Part shown: positions 36,816 through 48,152 of the stretch, in pieces
Layout of the letters: every line of letters begins with the position of its first letter
How positions within the stretch are numbered: the stretch's first letter is position 1
Origin: Oenanthe sinensis
Taxonomy: Eukaryota > Streptophyta > Magnoliopsida > Apiales > Apiaceae
NCBI GenBank assembly: GCA_028671895.1
Contig: CM053795.1
Location: forward strand, 9,135,501-9,199,500
Direction: 5' to 3'
Length of the DNA stretch: 64,000 nt
Position numbers and translations under genes: made by a program
The notes under the pieces: model-generated
Databases searched by the model: none
What the model saw: the letters and a program-made list of their open reading frames with translations, nothing else
Told to the model about the DNA's origin: nothing

Positions 36816-38526
36816 TCATCCATTTCTTGATCATTTTGAATACTTAAATATGCGTTGGAAAGCTCTCTCTCGAAGAACATATTCCAATCATAATTTATTG
36901 CGCGCATGCACCCAAGAAACATTCAAACTCAGACTTAAAATGACTTGACGATGTGGGGCTTCTATCCACATTTTCCGAACACCTGACTCGTGAGAAAGGT
37001 GGAAGGTAAAGTCATAAATAAAAAAGGTGGTGGTACTGGTACAATGTCGACCACTTGGTAATGAGTAAATGACCAAAGGGTTGGGAGCTAAGTGGGCCTA
37101 CCAAAAACAAAGAACAAAAATAGAAAGTAGGGGATCATGATGGAAGTACTGACTCGTATTCAAGTCGAATCAAGATATATATAAATCGTAAGGAAACAGA
37201 CCTACGTTATATTGCCCGGTAGGAGAACAGTTGGAGATGGGATTGTTGTGGGTTGTATACAAAAACGTACATGATGTACACATCGATGATCTCTTTATAC
37301 AATTTTTCAGGTTGTGTACGTTCTTGATTTTTCTTTAGCTGACTCTTCTCCTACAAAGATTTATCAACCGTCACATGTGATCTTGTATATGTATACATAC
37401 ATGCATATATTTTGGAATATATGTACTCAATTTCCATAATTTGCGACATTTTTTACGTGTCAAATGTGTCATGCTTCTGCTTACCACACGCCTCACTCTA
37501 TTTAGTACGGAGTGCATTATAGTGTGCGGTTAATATATGCATAAATTTAGCATACCAAGCTACTACAGCATATATGATCGATTGTATATTCAACATCTTA
37601 GTATTTATTATCAGTATATGTTTTAATTTTTTTTTACTATTAGTCGGACGAAATATACATGCATGTATATAAATAAGGAGCTCGGTGCCTGAGAATGCGT
37701 TGGGAACTCTGAATAATAACTTTATATATTGTGGAATCATTTTAATCATCAATTTGAGTAGAATTTGATTATGTGTTTGTAAAAAGCTATATTTTAAGTA
37801 TATTATTTTTTATAAAATTTTCCAACACATTTACATACATAAAATAGCTAATAAATAAAAAATATATACAGATATATATCCTGCCACTATGCTGCACAGA
37901 ATGTATTCATTTAGAAAATGAACTTTATATTTATAAATATGCCATTCAATTTCTTATAAAAAAATTATACAATCATCAATTGTATTGTATAGTAGGTGTA
38001 TATATATTAGCACAAAATGATTTGTTTTTTATTTAAGATAAAGTATAAATATAAAAAAAAATTATAAACAAATACATATATTACTAATAAGAAAAACAGT
38101 ATGTTTAAATTTTTTATATAAAAAGTAATTAAATTAATATATTTTATTGCAGCATTTCAATCAACATTGAACCAAACACATAATATATTTCAATTTTGTA
38201 CCATTTTTTTAATAATAAATTTATACCCTTATAACTGAGTATCATAAATTTCGGAGTATGAATCCTAAAATTTAGTTAATATGTTGTTTGAAAAGGGCTT
38301 TGCACAATAACATTTAAAACGTTTATAGTGGTAATGACTGTGTTACAAATCTTGAGATTTCATTTTTTTAATACAAAAAAAGTCCTTAATTACCTGATCA
38401 ATTTGTTGATATTAACCTATTATATTATATGTATGGGTTCATTCTTTAGAAACACAAGATTGAAACTTTTTGTCAAATTGCAAAGAAAGTAGTATCAATC
38501 TAACTTAGTACTGCAGAAAGAAAACG
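36816..38526. other. AT-rich intergenic DNA, no gene seen
   Basis: Short frames at 36888-37076 and 37498-37752 show no family features. Confidence 0.5.
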
Positions 38527-38616
38527 TTTCACATATTCGTGCACCTTGAGAACAATACAATGACTTGCGAGTTTCACATATTTATGCACCTTGAGAACAT
38601 TACAATGACTTGCGAT
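38527..38616. repeat. 45-bp tandem duplication
   Basis: Two adjacent copies beginning TTTCACATATTCGTGCACCT and TTTCACATATTTATGCACCT, offset by 45 bases, differing at a few positions. Immediately downstream of the DC1 pseudogene. Confidence 0.85.
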
Positions 38617-38639
38617 ATAGTAAATGTAATAACCTTGTA

Positions 38640-40140
38640 CTCACATATGATTTCAGTGTGCGGGCAGATAAGATATCCACAACCATCACATTCGAAAAAC
38701 CTATAATAAAAGTGGTGGCACAAACAATATCTTCCACAAGTACTTGGGAGAATTCCTTCTTACAGTTCTCTTTAAAACCAAGTTCTCTTTAAAACCAATG
38801 CAAATGAGTGTGGTTGATCATTGATACTAAGTTCAATGGTCCGTCCTAACTTGATGCTTTTGTGCGAAAGAAGGCAACCCTGGTGAAAAGAATGATCACA
38901 TTCACCACAATGATATAGAATCAGCTGATTGTTAACTTGTTTTACACATATTTCACAGTAGAATACTCCCTCATAGAAGAATGGTGGGTACCTCCAGATG
39001 ACAGGGTGAAAATCATATTTGTGTTTCATCTTGCCTGGATATAAATCCAAAGCTTAATTAAACTACACTTGGAACTGGAGGATGGACGCTGCACAAGGGA
39101 GTGGAGCTTGTGAAATACATGTTTTATCCTCAAGGGAAAGAATGCACAACGAATTTCAATCTTGATATCACAAGTTTCAGTGTAGTAGAATACTAGAATC
39201 CATTTGTGGAATAGCAGCAAACACCCCAAACCACAAAATCATAGAATTTATTCCTCTTCCAAAGCAAGAGTGGATGTTGGGGTGAAATGGGGATGCTCCT
39301 GTGCAACTCTCTTGGCAACTTCACCCATGTCAACGTTCTTCTATCATCATCGTTATCATTCTCACCAATAGTATACTGAAGCAATTCTAATGGATGAATC
39401 TTGCGACTCCAGTGTTCTTCAATCATGTGTGGAACGTTGGGAATCGTTGATATCGTTTTATTTTTCTCCCCTTGACCTTGATAGTCAACTTGCAACTTGC
39501 CACACTGGGTTAGAATGAGATCAAAGATTGATTCCTCATTACAAAGAGGAAATTGTACCAAATCAGGTTCAGTACTGCTTTAATCTTATTTCTGAATACA
39601 ACAATTAAAATCATTTAAGTCATTATAATGGTCAAGACAATATTAGCACATAACAAATTAGAAAACAATGGGGGTACTTGCAAAACATTTCATATGCACA
39701 AAGTATGTGCATTTGTAACAATAATACATCCACATGTTTACGTAAACTTGTTTGAAAGTAATGATGCATGTCAGGAATGGAGTAGACAAGATTGAGAAGG
39801 TGACGGTGATAAGAAAGGACTGATATAATGAATGGTGACAAAGCACATCTCTTGTGGATCCAAAATTGACAAATATTGCATATATATAGGAAAAGTCTTT
39901 ACTTCCTCTCCACAAGCATCACAAATAAACCAGGCTACCCTCTGCACCAATGTTAGTGTGTGTTCCTCATGACCTTCATGACGAAACACTCTCTCCTCTG
40001 AAGCACAAGACACACACACACATCAAAGTCACACAAAACACACACACACACACATCAAAGTCACAGTTGTCTTCTTCACATGAATAAGCAAACTTCGCTT
40101 TACGATAACAAACATCACAACAACAATTTCCGGGGGGCTG
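38640..40140 (-). pseudogene. DC1/CHP-rich zinc-finger protein gene, decayed
   Basis: DC1 proteins are plant Cys/His-rich zinc-binding proteins, often stress-linked, of mostly unknown role. Reading the minus strand from about 40140, pieces of several DC1 modules appear in different frames: CCCDVCYRKAKFAYSCEEDN; then VAWFICDACGEE (39.95 kb); YICNICQFWIHKRCALSPFI (39.85 kb); MWMYYCYKCTYFVHMKC (39.70 kb); LPLCNEESIFDL and FYDFVVWGVCCYSTNGF (39.2-39.56 kb); FFYEGVFYCEICVKQVNNQ and YHCGECDHSFHQGC (38.9-39.0 kb); and a degraded FFECDGCGYL at the end. Frame changes at about 40.02, 39.88, 39.73 and 39.19 kb plus a TAG after CCYSTNGF prevent one protein. A (TG)n duplication explains the first frameshift. 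Intron sites were not resolved; introns could account for one or two changes but not all. Confidence 0.8.
40013..40066. repeat. Duplicated (CA)n segment inside the DC1 pseudogene
   Basis: The unit CACACACATCAAAGTCACA occurs twice in tandem with a CA run in each. On the coding strand the first unit reads as part of a DC1 module (NCDFDV), while the second lies in another frame. Confidence 0.8.
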
Positions 40141-40984
40141 AACCCCATTTGATGTTTGGCTATTTTGTGACCGGGTTCAACAAACTTAGTGATTTTGCTT
40201 TAAAATATACTTCTCAATTGCTAAATAAGTGCAACTACAGCGCAAAAGTACACTAGGCTCCTCTACTTTTTACACAAAATATAATCATTTATAATTCTAG
40301 TTACGATTATCTACCAAACTTCAGTACTTGACTATGTTATTCTTTTATAACATACTCAACTTACGATATGATCATGTTATATTAGTTCGTTCTTAAGAAG
40401 CACATGAAGCTTGTGTCAACTGCTTCATGTCATATACAAAAATAGAAGAACCACTTAATAATATCGATTATCTATACGGGGCCATTTCCACGTTTAAGTT
40501 TCCCAATCTCATATGAGTCTGAATAGGAGATTGAAAAACTAGATCACTGTCAGTTTGGTGGCATAACTCACAGATGATTTTACTAGATCACACTGATCTT
40601 GCCATCATGGATTTTTTTCGCTGTTTGATTATTGGTCTGAGTAGTGAATACAATAGCGATCATAAAATTCTAATAAAAAGTCACATACCAGTTTCTTGGA
40701 TCCCGAGAATGTTTTTTTGCTGTTTAATTGAATGGTCTAAATAGTGAATATGATAACCATTATAAAAGTGCAAGTAAAGTCACATACCAGTTTCTTGTAT
40801 CATGCTATCGTGGTGATTTTATTACACCACATAGATATTCAGATGCATAGTTATATCCCCAACACCAAATAACATACAGTAACAAGCTCTAACAAGCTCT
40901 GTAAACACAATTTTCATCAACCTGCCAAAAGGAGAAATTACAGACCTCTAACATTGCATCAAGTATCTGACTCCTCTTCACATG
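40141..40984. other. Intergenic, no gene seen
   Basis: Upstream side of the DC1 pseudogene. A direct repeat of about 110 bp is visible: two similar stretches with CTGTTTGATTATTGGTCTGA and CTGTTTAATTGAATGGTCTA near 40621 and 40720, each followed by AAGTCACATACCAGTTTCTTG. Confidence 0.5.
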
Positions 40985-40997
40985 TCGCAAACACGTC

Positions 40998-41173
40998 TGT
41001 TGAGTAACCAAGGCAACCAAGGCCGAGACTCGAACTTGTGACCCCTATCAACTTCGCTCTCGCTCTGATACCATGTTGAGTAACCATCTCATCTAAAACC
41101 TTAAAACCTTAAAGTGTTAGAGAGTCATGTTGAGTAACCAGCTCATCTAAAACCTTAAAGTGTTAGAGAGAGA
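40998..41173 (-). mobile_element. LTR retroelement remnant with initiator-Met tRNA primer-binding site
   Basis: On the minus strand GGTTACTCAACA (41085-41074) is followed at once by TGGTATCAGAGC (41073-41062), the standard plant primer-binding site matching tRNA-iMet, so the former is a likely LTR 3' end. The LTR end sequence recurs at 41129-41140 in a 55-bp tandem duplication (with CTCATCTAAAACCTTAAAG) and again at about 41000-41011. Only a few hundred bases survive; it may be a TRIM-type element. Confidence 0.6.
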
Positions 41174-41662
41174 CCCAAATGGATCTTATATTATTCTTTA
41201 ATGACAAAATCATTAACAATTCTTTTATGCATCCTACATAGTACTACTATAATTAAAAAAATTGAAGGTAAGGGTACCAAATGTGAGTTTAATTTAAGAG
41301 AAAATTTAAAGGTACTAGATATTACAAAGTCAACTACCGGGGATGCTATGATGAACTATCTGATGAATGAAAGCAAATGAACATGCTTCATATATTAGTG
41401 TAATCAGCGAGAGAGCACAGGTTCAAGTGAAAATTATGGCCTCCATTTGGACAAGAAATAATTGCACCAAGTTTAATTAGACACTACAAAGAGCAATACA
41501 ATAACTTATGAGTGCAGTAAAGACAGTGCAGGAGTAGTCTATCAAGAACTAAGTTGAACACAAACACTTTGTTGTTGGATAAAAACTAATCTGAAAACCC
41601 AATACAAGCAAATGGAGTAGTCTATCAAACAAACTAAGAAAAGGGGTGTTCCACAATTGCAA
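41174..41662. other. Downstream region of the small conserved gene
   Basis: No gene seen; probably includes the 3' UTR of the 90-aa gene. Confidence 0.4.
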
Positions 41663-41935
41663 TTAAAAGACAATACGAAACTGGGGGGCCTCAGAATCAG
41701 TGGCCGGCAAAATCTCCCAGCGACAAGGCTCAAGATCATCGGAAACCGGGCAGTACCCAGCAAGAGTAACCTTATCACTTGAATTTGCAACCGACCCGAA
41801 TTCGAAGATTGTGATGCCTGATACTGGAGCGGGTCGGGTCACTTCCACTGCACCGTTCATGCCCGGGACTTCGGGTTTAGATTGGGATGGAGATGGAACG
41901 GGTTTAGTACCTTTCCACCAAGAGAGAATGCCCAT
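41663..41935 (-). CDS. Small conserved plant protein, function unknown
   Basis: A single-exon 90-aa protein. I start it at the ATG at 41935 (MGILSWWKG), which is the conserved beginning of this plant-only family as I recall it; an in-frame start five codons upstream adds unrelated residues. A Pro/Ser/Lys-rich linker (about 10-24) is followed by VPGMNGAVEV and then a conserved C-terminal half with ITIFEFGSVA, KVTLAGYCPVSDDLEPCRWE and a terminal PQFRIVF. No signal peptide, membrane segment or known catalytic motif is visible. It stands alone between the DC1 pseudogene and a retroelement. Coding identity is well supported by the family match; the role is unknown. Confidence 0.85.
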   Translation of the reverse strand: MGILSWWKGTKPVPSPSQSKPEVPGMNGAVEVTRPAPVSGITIFEFGSVANSSDKVTLAGYCPVSDDLEPCRWEILPATDSEAPQFRIVF

Positions 41936-43410
41936 AGCTCTGTGTATCAATGAGTGAATTTGTTGTGGGTAGGTTTTTTTTTAAAATTAGAGTGAAGATA
42001 GATGGTTGTGCATATATAAATTGAGCTATTCAAGAGATAATAATGCTTAAATATCCCGAGATCGTTTTTGAATAACTAACACAGTAACAGTATTACTCTT
42101 TACTACAAAATTGCAAATCAGGGTTTTGTGAGGTAATCCCCTGCCTACCCTCGTAGTCGTCACTTCTACGTTTTTGTACATTCATGCTTTTTATCGATTA
42201 AACTCTTTTAGTTCTCTCATCCTTTCTTCTTTTTATCAGTTTTTTAATAAAATTGAGATTTAATCTAATCCTTATTGGTACTTTATTATCAAGATTATTA
42301 ATCATGCCCATTTTTTTGGGATATTTTATTTTTTGATGTTTTTGTGTGTCTTTTTATGGATTTTAATAATTTTTATGAGAAAGATTTATATGATATTTTG
42401 GAAGATTTGTAAGACTCACATCAAATCTGGGACGGTGGTGGAGTTTGCAAGAACTCACCTTTCGCAGCAAAAAATTATTCATATTTTGAGGATATTTGTT
42501 CCTTCAATATCAGTTAATGTAACTGATAGTTCTGAATATTGGGTTACAGATGATATTTATGTGAATGTCAATTGTGATACTACTGGAGAAACCAGTCGAT
42601 GTAAGTTGGATTGCTTGAGATGTCATTGTAATACTTTTTAGATTAAAATTTTTGAATATTCTATGTGTTAAACGATCTGAAAACAAAATGACTATTTGTT
42701 TAGTTCGTTCTTTGTTTCACAATCAGGTTGTAGTTGTCAGTTTGGAGATCTGCTCCAGGTGGGTTATATTGTTTTAATAAAATCCTTTTGTTTGTCAAAA
42801 TAAATAAATATCCCCATGTCTTTTTGGAACATTTTTTTATAAAAAAAGCTTTTAATTTTGGTATAAATTATTGTTTTTCCATGATTAGTTATCAAATAAT
42901 CTATGCACATGTTTCATTTCTTTGTTAAGAAATATTTTAATTTTTCTCATAATATGAATATTTTTAAAATGAGTTTCAAGAATTTGTTTTTAGAAAAATC
43001 AATTTTAAGAAAATATTTTTCATCATTTAATTGCCATGAATTATTTTAAGGACTTTTTTCTAAGTTGTTTTATTTTAAAAAGTGATTTTTAAATATGTCC
43101 CATTTTTAATTTTAATTATAAATATTTCTTGAATCAAAATTTTCTTCTAATTTAAAAATAGCCATAATTAAATTCACTATTACACATTCTTCAAAAACAT
43201 TTTTACCATTCTATTTTTAGAAGTCAAAATGCTAGCAATATAAACTCAATTTATACATTAAAACTCAAAAGTAAGAATAATCTTAAAACCACATGATGAC
43301 ATTAATAACTACCAAATTCACATCATATCTTGTCAATTTCATCTTTAAATTCTAAATCAATATTAAAAGTCATAGTACCTTATCTTCACTAAAATTTTCA
43401 AAATGTATAA
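41936..43410. other. Intergenic, AT-rich, no gene seen
   Basis: The promoter of the 90-aa gene lies at the left end. A 102-codon plus-strand frame at 42333-42641 has no recognisable content. If the copia element once had a 5' LTR it should have been here, but I find no copy of its 3' flank. Confidence 0.5.
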
Positions 43411-46400
43411 TTGGTTCTTAATCTCATTAAATATTTTTTTTCAATGGCAGGTGATATTAGTGAAAACCTTAATTTTGTCACTTCCGCCAAAGATGTATGG
43501 AATGAATTACATGAACGTTTCTCAAGAATTAATGGTCACCAAATTTATCAAGTTCTGAAGAGTATACATAATCTTGAACAAGGAAACAAATCAATGGAAG
43601 TTATTTTCACAAGCTGAAAGGTTTATGGGATGAATATACTGTTCTTGAACCTACTATTAGTTGTGTTTGTGGGGCACACAAAACTCAGATGGAAAGGGAT
43701 CAAAATAGAAAATTGCTACAATTTTTAATGGGGCATAATAGTAATGCAAATGTCAGAGGTCAGATCCTTATTATGACACCATTGCCATCAGTTTCACAGG
43801 CATATGCTTATGTCAAACAGGATGAGAAAGCTAGACAAGAATTTCAGGCTATTGATACAACCTCTCTCGTTAATTCTTCTCTATCTGCTTCTGATGGTAG
43901 TATGACAATTTTTGTCAAGAAGTACAATATCAATAAAGGATCTGTATGTGTCTCTTCTAATGTCAATAAACTCGTAATTAAATATACTTTTTACAATTTC
44001 GCTAGTCACACTAGAGAACATTGTTACAAACTAGTGGGTTATCCTCCAAATTGGAAGAAACGGGACAAAAACACTTCCTCGTGATCTGGACAACCTTTTA
44101 ATACTCAATTCAGGAATTTGCCAACAAAAGTAAATCAAGTAAGCACGGGTAAATCATATCAATCAAATGCAATAACAAATCAATCAGCTTACTCAAATGA
44201 TGCAGATGTTTGTTGGCACGGGTAAAAGTATACAAAGTCTAGAGGAACATCTTGCAGGTATGACAGTTTCTAGCATCAATCTTGTTCATTCGGTTACTTT
44301 TAAAAGCACTTAGTTGATTGATATTGGCGTTACAGATCACATGTGTTGTTCTATAAATTTTTTAGAGAATGTGCATCCTTTAGAAAAGCCAGTTAGTGTT
44401 GCTTTACTTGATAGCTCTCATATTTTAGTTTCTCATTCTGGGTCCTTCACTCTAAATGATGACCTACAACTTCACAATGTGTTTTTAATTCCAAGTTTTA
44501 ATTATAATCTTTTGTCTGTGTCAAAGTGGATAAAAGATACGAAAGAAAATGTGCAATTTTATACAGATCATTGTGTTTTACTACTCAGGACAATAATACA
44601 GTTATTGCTACTGATACCCTTTCTAATGGTTTATATTGTTTAGATCTTATATCTACAATATCAACCATTTCTCCTATTTTCAATATTTTCTCAGTCAATC
44701 ATGTCCAATCTAAACAACTCAGTGCATTATGACACATGAGGCTTGGCCATGCTTCATCATTTGTTCTTCACAAAATACCATATGTTTCTCCTCATTTATG
44801 TTATGACAGTAACAAAAGATGTCCTATTTGTCCATTTTCTAAACAGACAAAGCTTCTATTTCCAGTCAGTACAAGTCATGCTTATCATATTTTTGAGTTA
44901 ATACATGACGATTTATGGGGTCCTTATGCTAATGAAACTATAAATGGTTGTAGATTCTTCCTTATCATCATTGATGATCATTCTAGAGAGCAGTATGGAC
45001 CTATCTTTTGCCAACTAAACAACATGTTCCTACTTAGCTAATTTGATTTTTTGCTTATGTAGAAAATCATTTTCACACCACTATTAAAACTTTTGAAGTG
45101 ACCATGACATAGAGTTTTTTAATAAACTTTTCAATACTTTCCTTCTTGATAAGGGAGTAGTTCAACTGTTTTTTTATATCAATACACCTGCTCAAAATAG
45201 AAGAGTTGAGAGTAAACATAGACAAATTTTATTTATAGCTCGATCCCTAAGTTTGTAGTCAGGACTTCCTATAAAATTCTGAGGGGGGTATATTTTAACA
45301 GCTACTTACATCATTAACAAACTTCGTAGTCCTGTTTTAGATCATAAAACTTCTTTTAAATGTCTATATAAAGATTCTCCTGACTATTCTATGCTCAAAG
45401 TTTTTGGATGTCTTTGTTATACCTCTATTCATGAGACTAACAAGTTCAGTCCTAGAGCTATTAGAAGTGTTTTCTTGGGTTATCCTCTTGATCATAAATG
45501 TTACAAATTGTTAAATTTGGAAACCAAACACATTTTTGTCTCAAGACATGTCGTTTTTCATGAAACAGTCTTCCATTTCTTGAATAATACTCATTCAGTT
45601 GCGTCAACTAATCCATTTTTTGTTCAAAATTAAATTTATGATAATGCTCAGTCTGAATCTTTTTTGACTCATATATGTAACATTCATGAGTCTGTTGTTT
45701 CACATACAACTGATACTACTTCTACTGAGCTATTACCAGAGTTATCTTCACCTACGTCCAACCATCTATTATTTCTAGTTCTTCTCATAATGCTGATATT
45801 GATGATGACTGGATTACCTCTCCACCCGACATTGATACATTAGTTAATCTTTCACCTGGTGATGATGTACTTTCATCCTCAACTGGTCATAATACACTTC
45901 TTAGAAAGTCTATTAGAGAAACTAAGCGGCCAAAATGGTGGAATGATTATGTATTACCAATTATCTTTCTACTCATTCATTTACTCCTTCACATGCATCA
46001 TTTCTTGCTAAAATCATCCAAAACAAAAAACCTACATCTTTTACTAAGGCACTTTTAGACACTAGTTGGATAGCTGCTATGAACAAAGAGTTAGATGTTT
46101 TGGAAGCCAATCATCCTTGGACACTTGTTCCCTTACCACCTAGCAAATAAATAGTTGGGTGCATGTGGGTATATAAAATTAAGTATCATGCTAATGGAGA
46201 AATAGAAAGGTATAAAGCTCGTTTAGTGGCTAAGAGATGCACCCAGGAAGAGGGTGTAGACTTTCATGATACTTTTGCACCAGTAGTTAAAGGGGTTACA
46301 GTCAAATCTGTTTTTGCCGTTGCAGCTTCTAAAGGGTGGAAATTTTTTTAGTTAGACATTAATAATGTTTTTTTACATGGGGACTTACATGAGGAGATTT

Positions 46401-47618
46401 ACATGGATATTCCCCTTGGTTACAAAATCTCTAGTTTTACTCATTTGATGTGCAAACTACGGAAATCCATATATGGACTTAGAATGCTTCAAGGGAGTGG
46501 AATATCAAGTTAAAATTTTTTTTAATTGATTTTGGATTCACATAATCTCTGGCAGATTATTCTCTGTTTATTCACAACCAAGATTCATTGTTTACTATTG
46601 TTGTGGTGTATGTGGATGATATTCTCTTAACTGGGAATAATCTCATCTTTATTGATTCTCTCAAGGCTTCATTGCATGCCACTTTTAGCATCACTTACTT
46701 AGGAAAAGCTAAGTACTACCTAGGTCTGGAAGTATCCAGGATGAAGAAGGGATAATTTTGAGTCAAAAGAAGTTTATTCTCGACATGTTAAGCACAACCA
46801 ATTTATTGAATTCTAAGCCTCTTTCTATTCTTCTAGATCAACATGCGAAACTCTATGATAATGAAAAATCAGGCATGCTTATTAATAACCCTTTTATGTA
46901 TCGAAGTTTGGTTGGTAAATTGTTGTCTCTTACATTTACCAGACCTGATATAAATTACCCAGTTCATTTGCTAAGCAGTATATGCAAGTTCCAAGAGAAA
47001 AACATCTAGCTGCCGTTTTTAGAGTCTTGAGATATCTGAAGTGCACTGTTGGTTTAGGTGTTTTCTTTCCTTCTAATAATAGTTTACAGCTCCAAGGTTT
47101 TTGGGACGGTGATTGGGGAAGATTTACTTCTACTGGTAGATCAGTCACAGGGTACTGTTTGCAACTTGGTACAACACCTATTTCTTGGCAAGCTAAGAAA
47201 CAAAGTGTCACCTTTTTTAGTACTGCAGAGGCGGAATATAGAGTTTTAACAGCTATTACTACTGAAGTTATGTGGTTGGAATCTTTACTTGCTGATCTGA
47301 ATGTGATTACTGATTATGTTCTTGTTTTTTTGTGATAATCAGGCAGCCATTGATATAGCTCTTAATCTAGTCCAACATGCTCAAACAAAACACATTGAGC
47401 TGGATTGTCATTTTGTTAGAGAGAAAGTGCAGGCTAAAATCATACTTCCTCGGAAAATCTCCTCCAAGTTTCAGCTAACGGATATCTTTACTAAAGCTCT
47501 TGGTAGTGCTGCTCATTGGTTCATTTGTTCAAAGTTGGGTTTACACAATCCTTGTGCAACTCCAATTTGTGGGGGGGATATTGAGAATAGAGAAGTATAT
47601 AAAAATTCTACAAGTTAG
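43411..47618 (+). mobile_element. Degenerate Ty1/copia retrotransposon, gag-pol
   Basis: Fragments occur in copia order. Gag (43.44-43.86 kb: VWNELHERFS, QIYQVLKSIHNLEQG); a CCHC knuckle with its first Cys changed to Tyr (about 43.99 kb); protease (44.31 kb: IDIGVTDHMCC, where the active D-S/T-G is lost); pre-integrase HMRLGHAS and integrase zinc-binding C-P-I-C (44.73-44.9 kb); integrase core IHDDLWGPY; reverse transcriptase (46.16-46.7 kb: YKARLVAKRCTQEEGVDF, YVDDILLTGN); RNase H (47.0-47.6 kb: STAEAEYR, CDNQAAIDIA, KHIELDCHFVRE). Stops and frameshifts interrupt every domain, for example stops at 45631, 46148 and 46349. A G-rich tract at 47568-47578 looks like the polypurine tract, so 3' LTR sequence probably follows. 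No 5' LTR was seen. It cannot be active. Confidence 0.92.
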
Positions 47619-47900
47619 GTGCATAATGCAGTCATTACAAAGTTTCAATATAAAGTTACCATTCAAAAAGCTATGAAGTCACAAACCCACTGTCAACTTG
47701 ATCATTGCATATGGGCCTAATGTGATATGGGCTTACTAATTTCTTTTGGACTTATTGTAATGTATGATTATCATTGACTAGTTACTGGTATGAGTATTCG
47801 TCTGTAACAAACTTAATAAACTTAGTAGTTAAGCTGTCATAATATAACAAACTCTATTACAGTCATGTTCTCTCCGTTACACACACAACTATACGTACAT
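47579..47900 (+). mobile_element. Possible 3' LTR of the copia element
   Basis: Directly after the polypurine-like tract comes ATATTGAGAATAGAG, which could be a decayed LTR start, and AT-rich sequence continues to about 47.9 kb. With no second LTR to compare, the end is a guess. Confidence 0.35.
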
Positions 47901-48152
47901 TATCTTGAATCTATTAATGTCCTTTGAGATGTTTCCATATATAATATATTGTTGTAATGTAATCTTGTAATAATATACTAGTTATCGCATGTACTAGTAC
48001 AATTGTTTTATTTAAGTTAACTGTTTCAAATGTTAAAATCTTCGTCTAAAGCTGAACGGCTTTGTTTTGAGAGAACCTACTACTGATGGGTCGGACATGC
48101 TACACTGTTGAATATGATTAAGAAAGAGATGTATACATGTTGAGGTCTTGAG

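Noticed and set aside
41700..41957. An 85-codon plus-strand frame
   Set aside because: It is antisense to the conserved 90-aa gene and reflects that gene's codon pattern.
42333..42641. A 102-codon plus-strand frame
   Set aside because: Low-complexity start and no recognised domain; no splice partner found.
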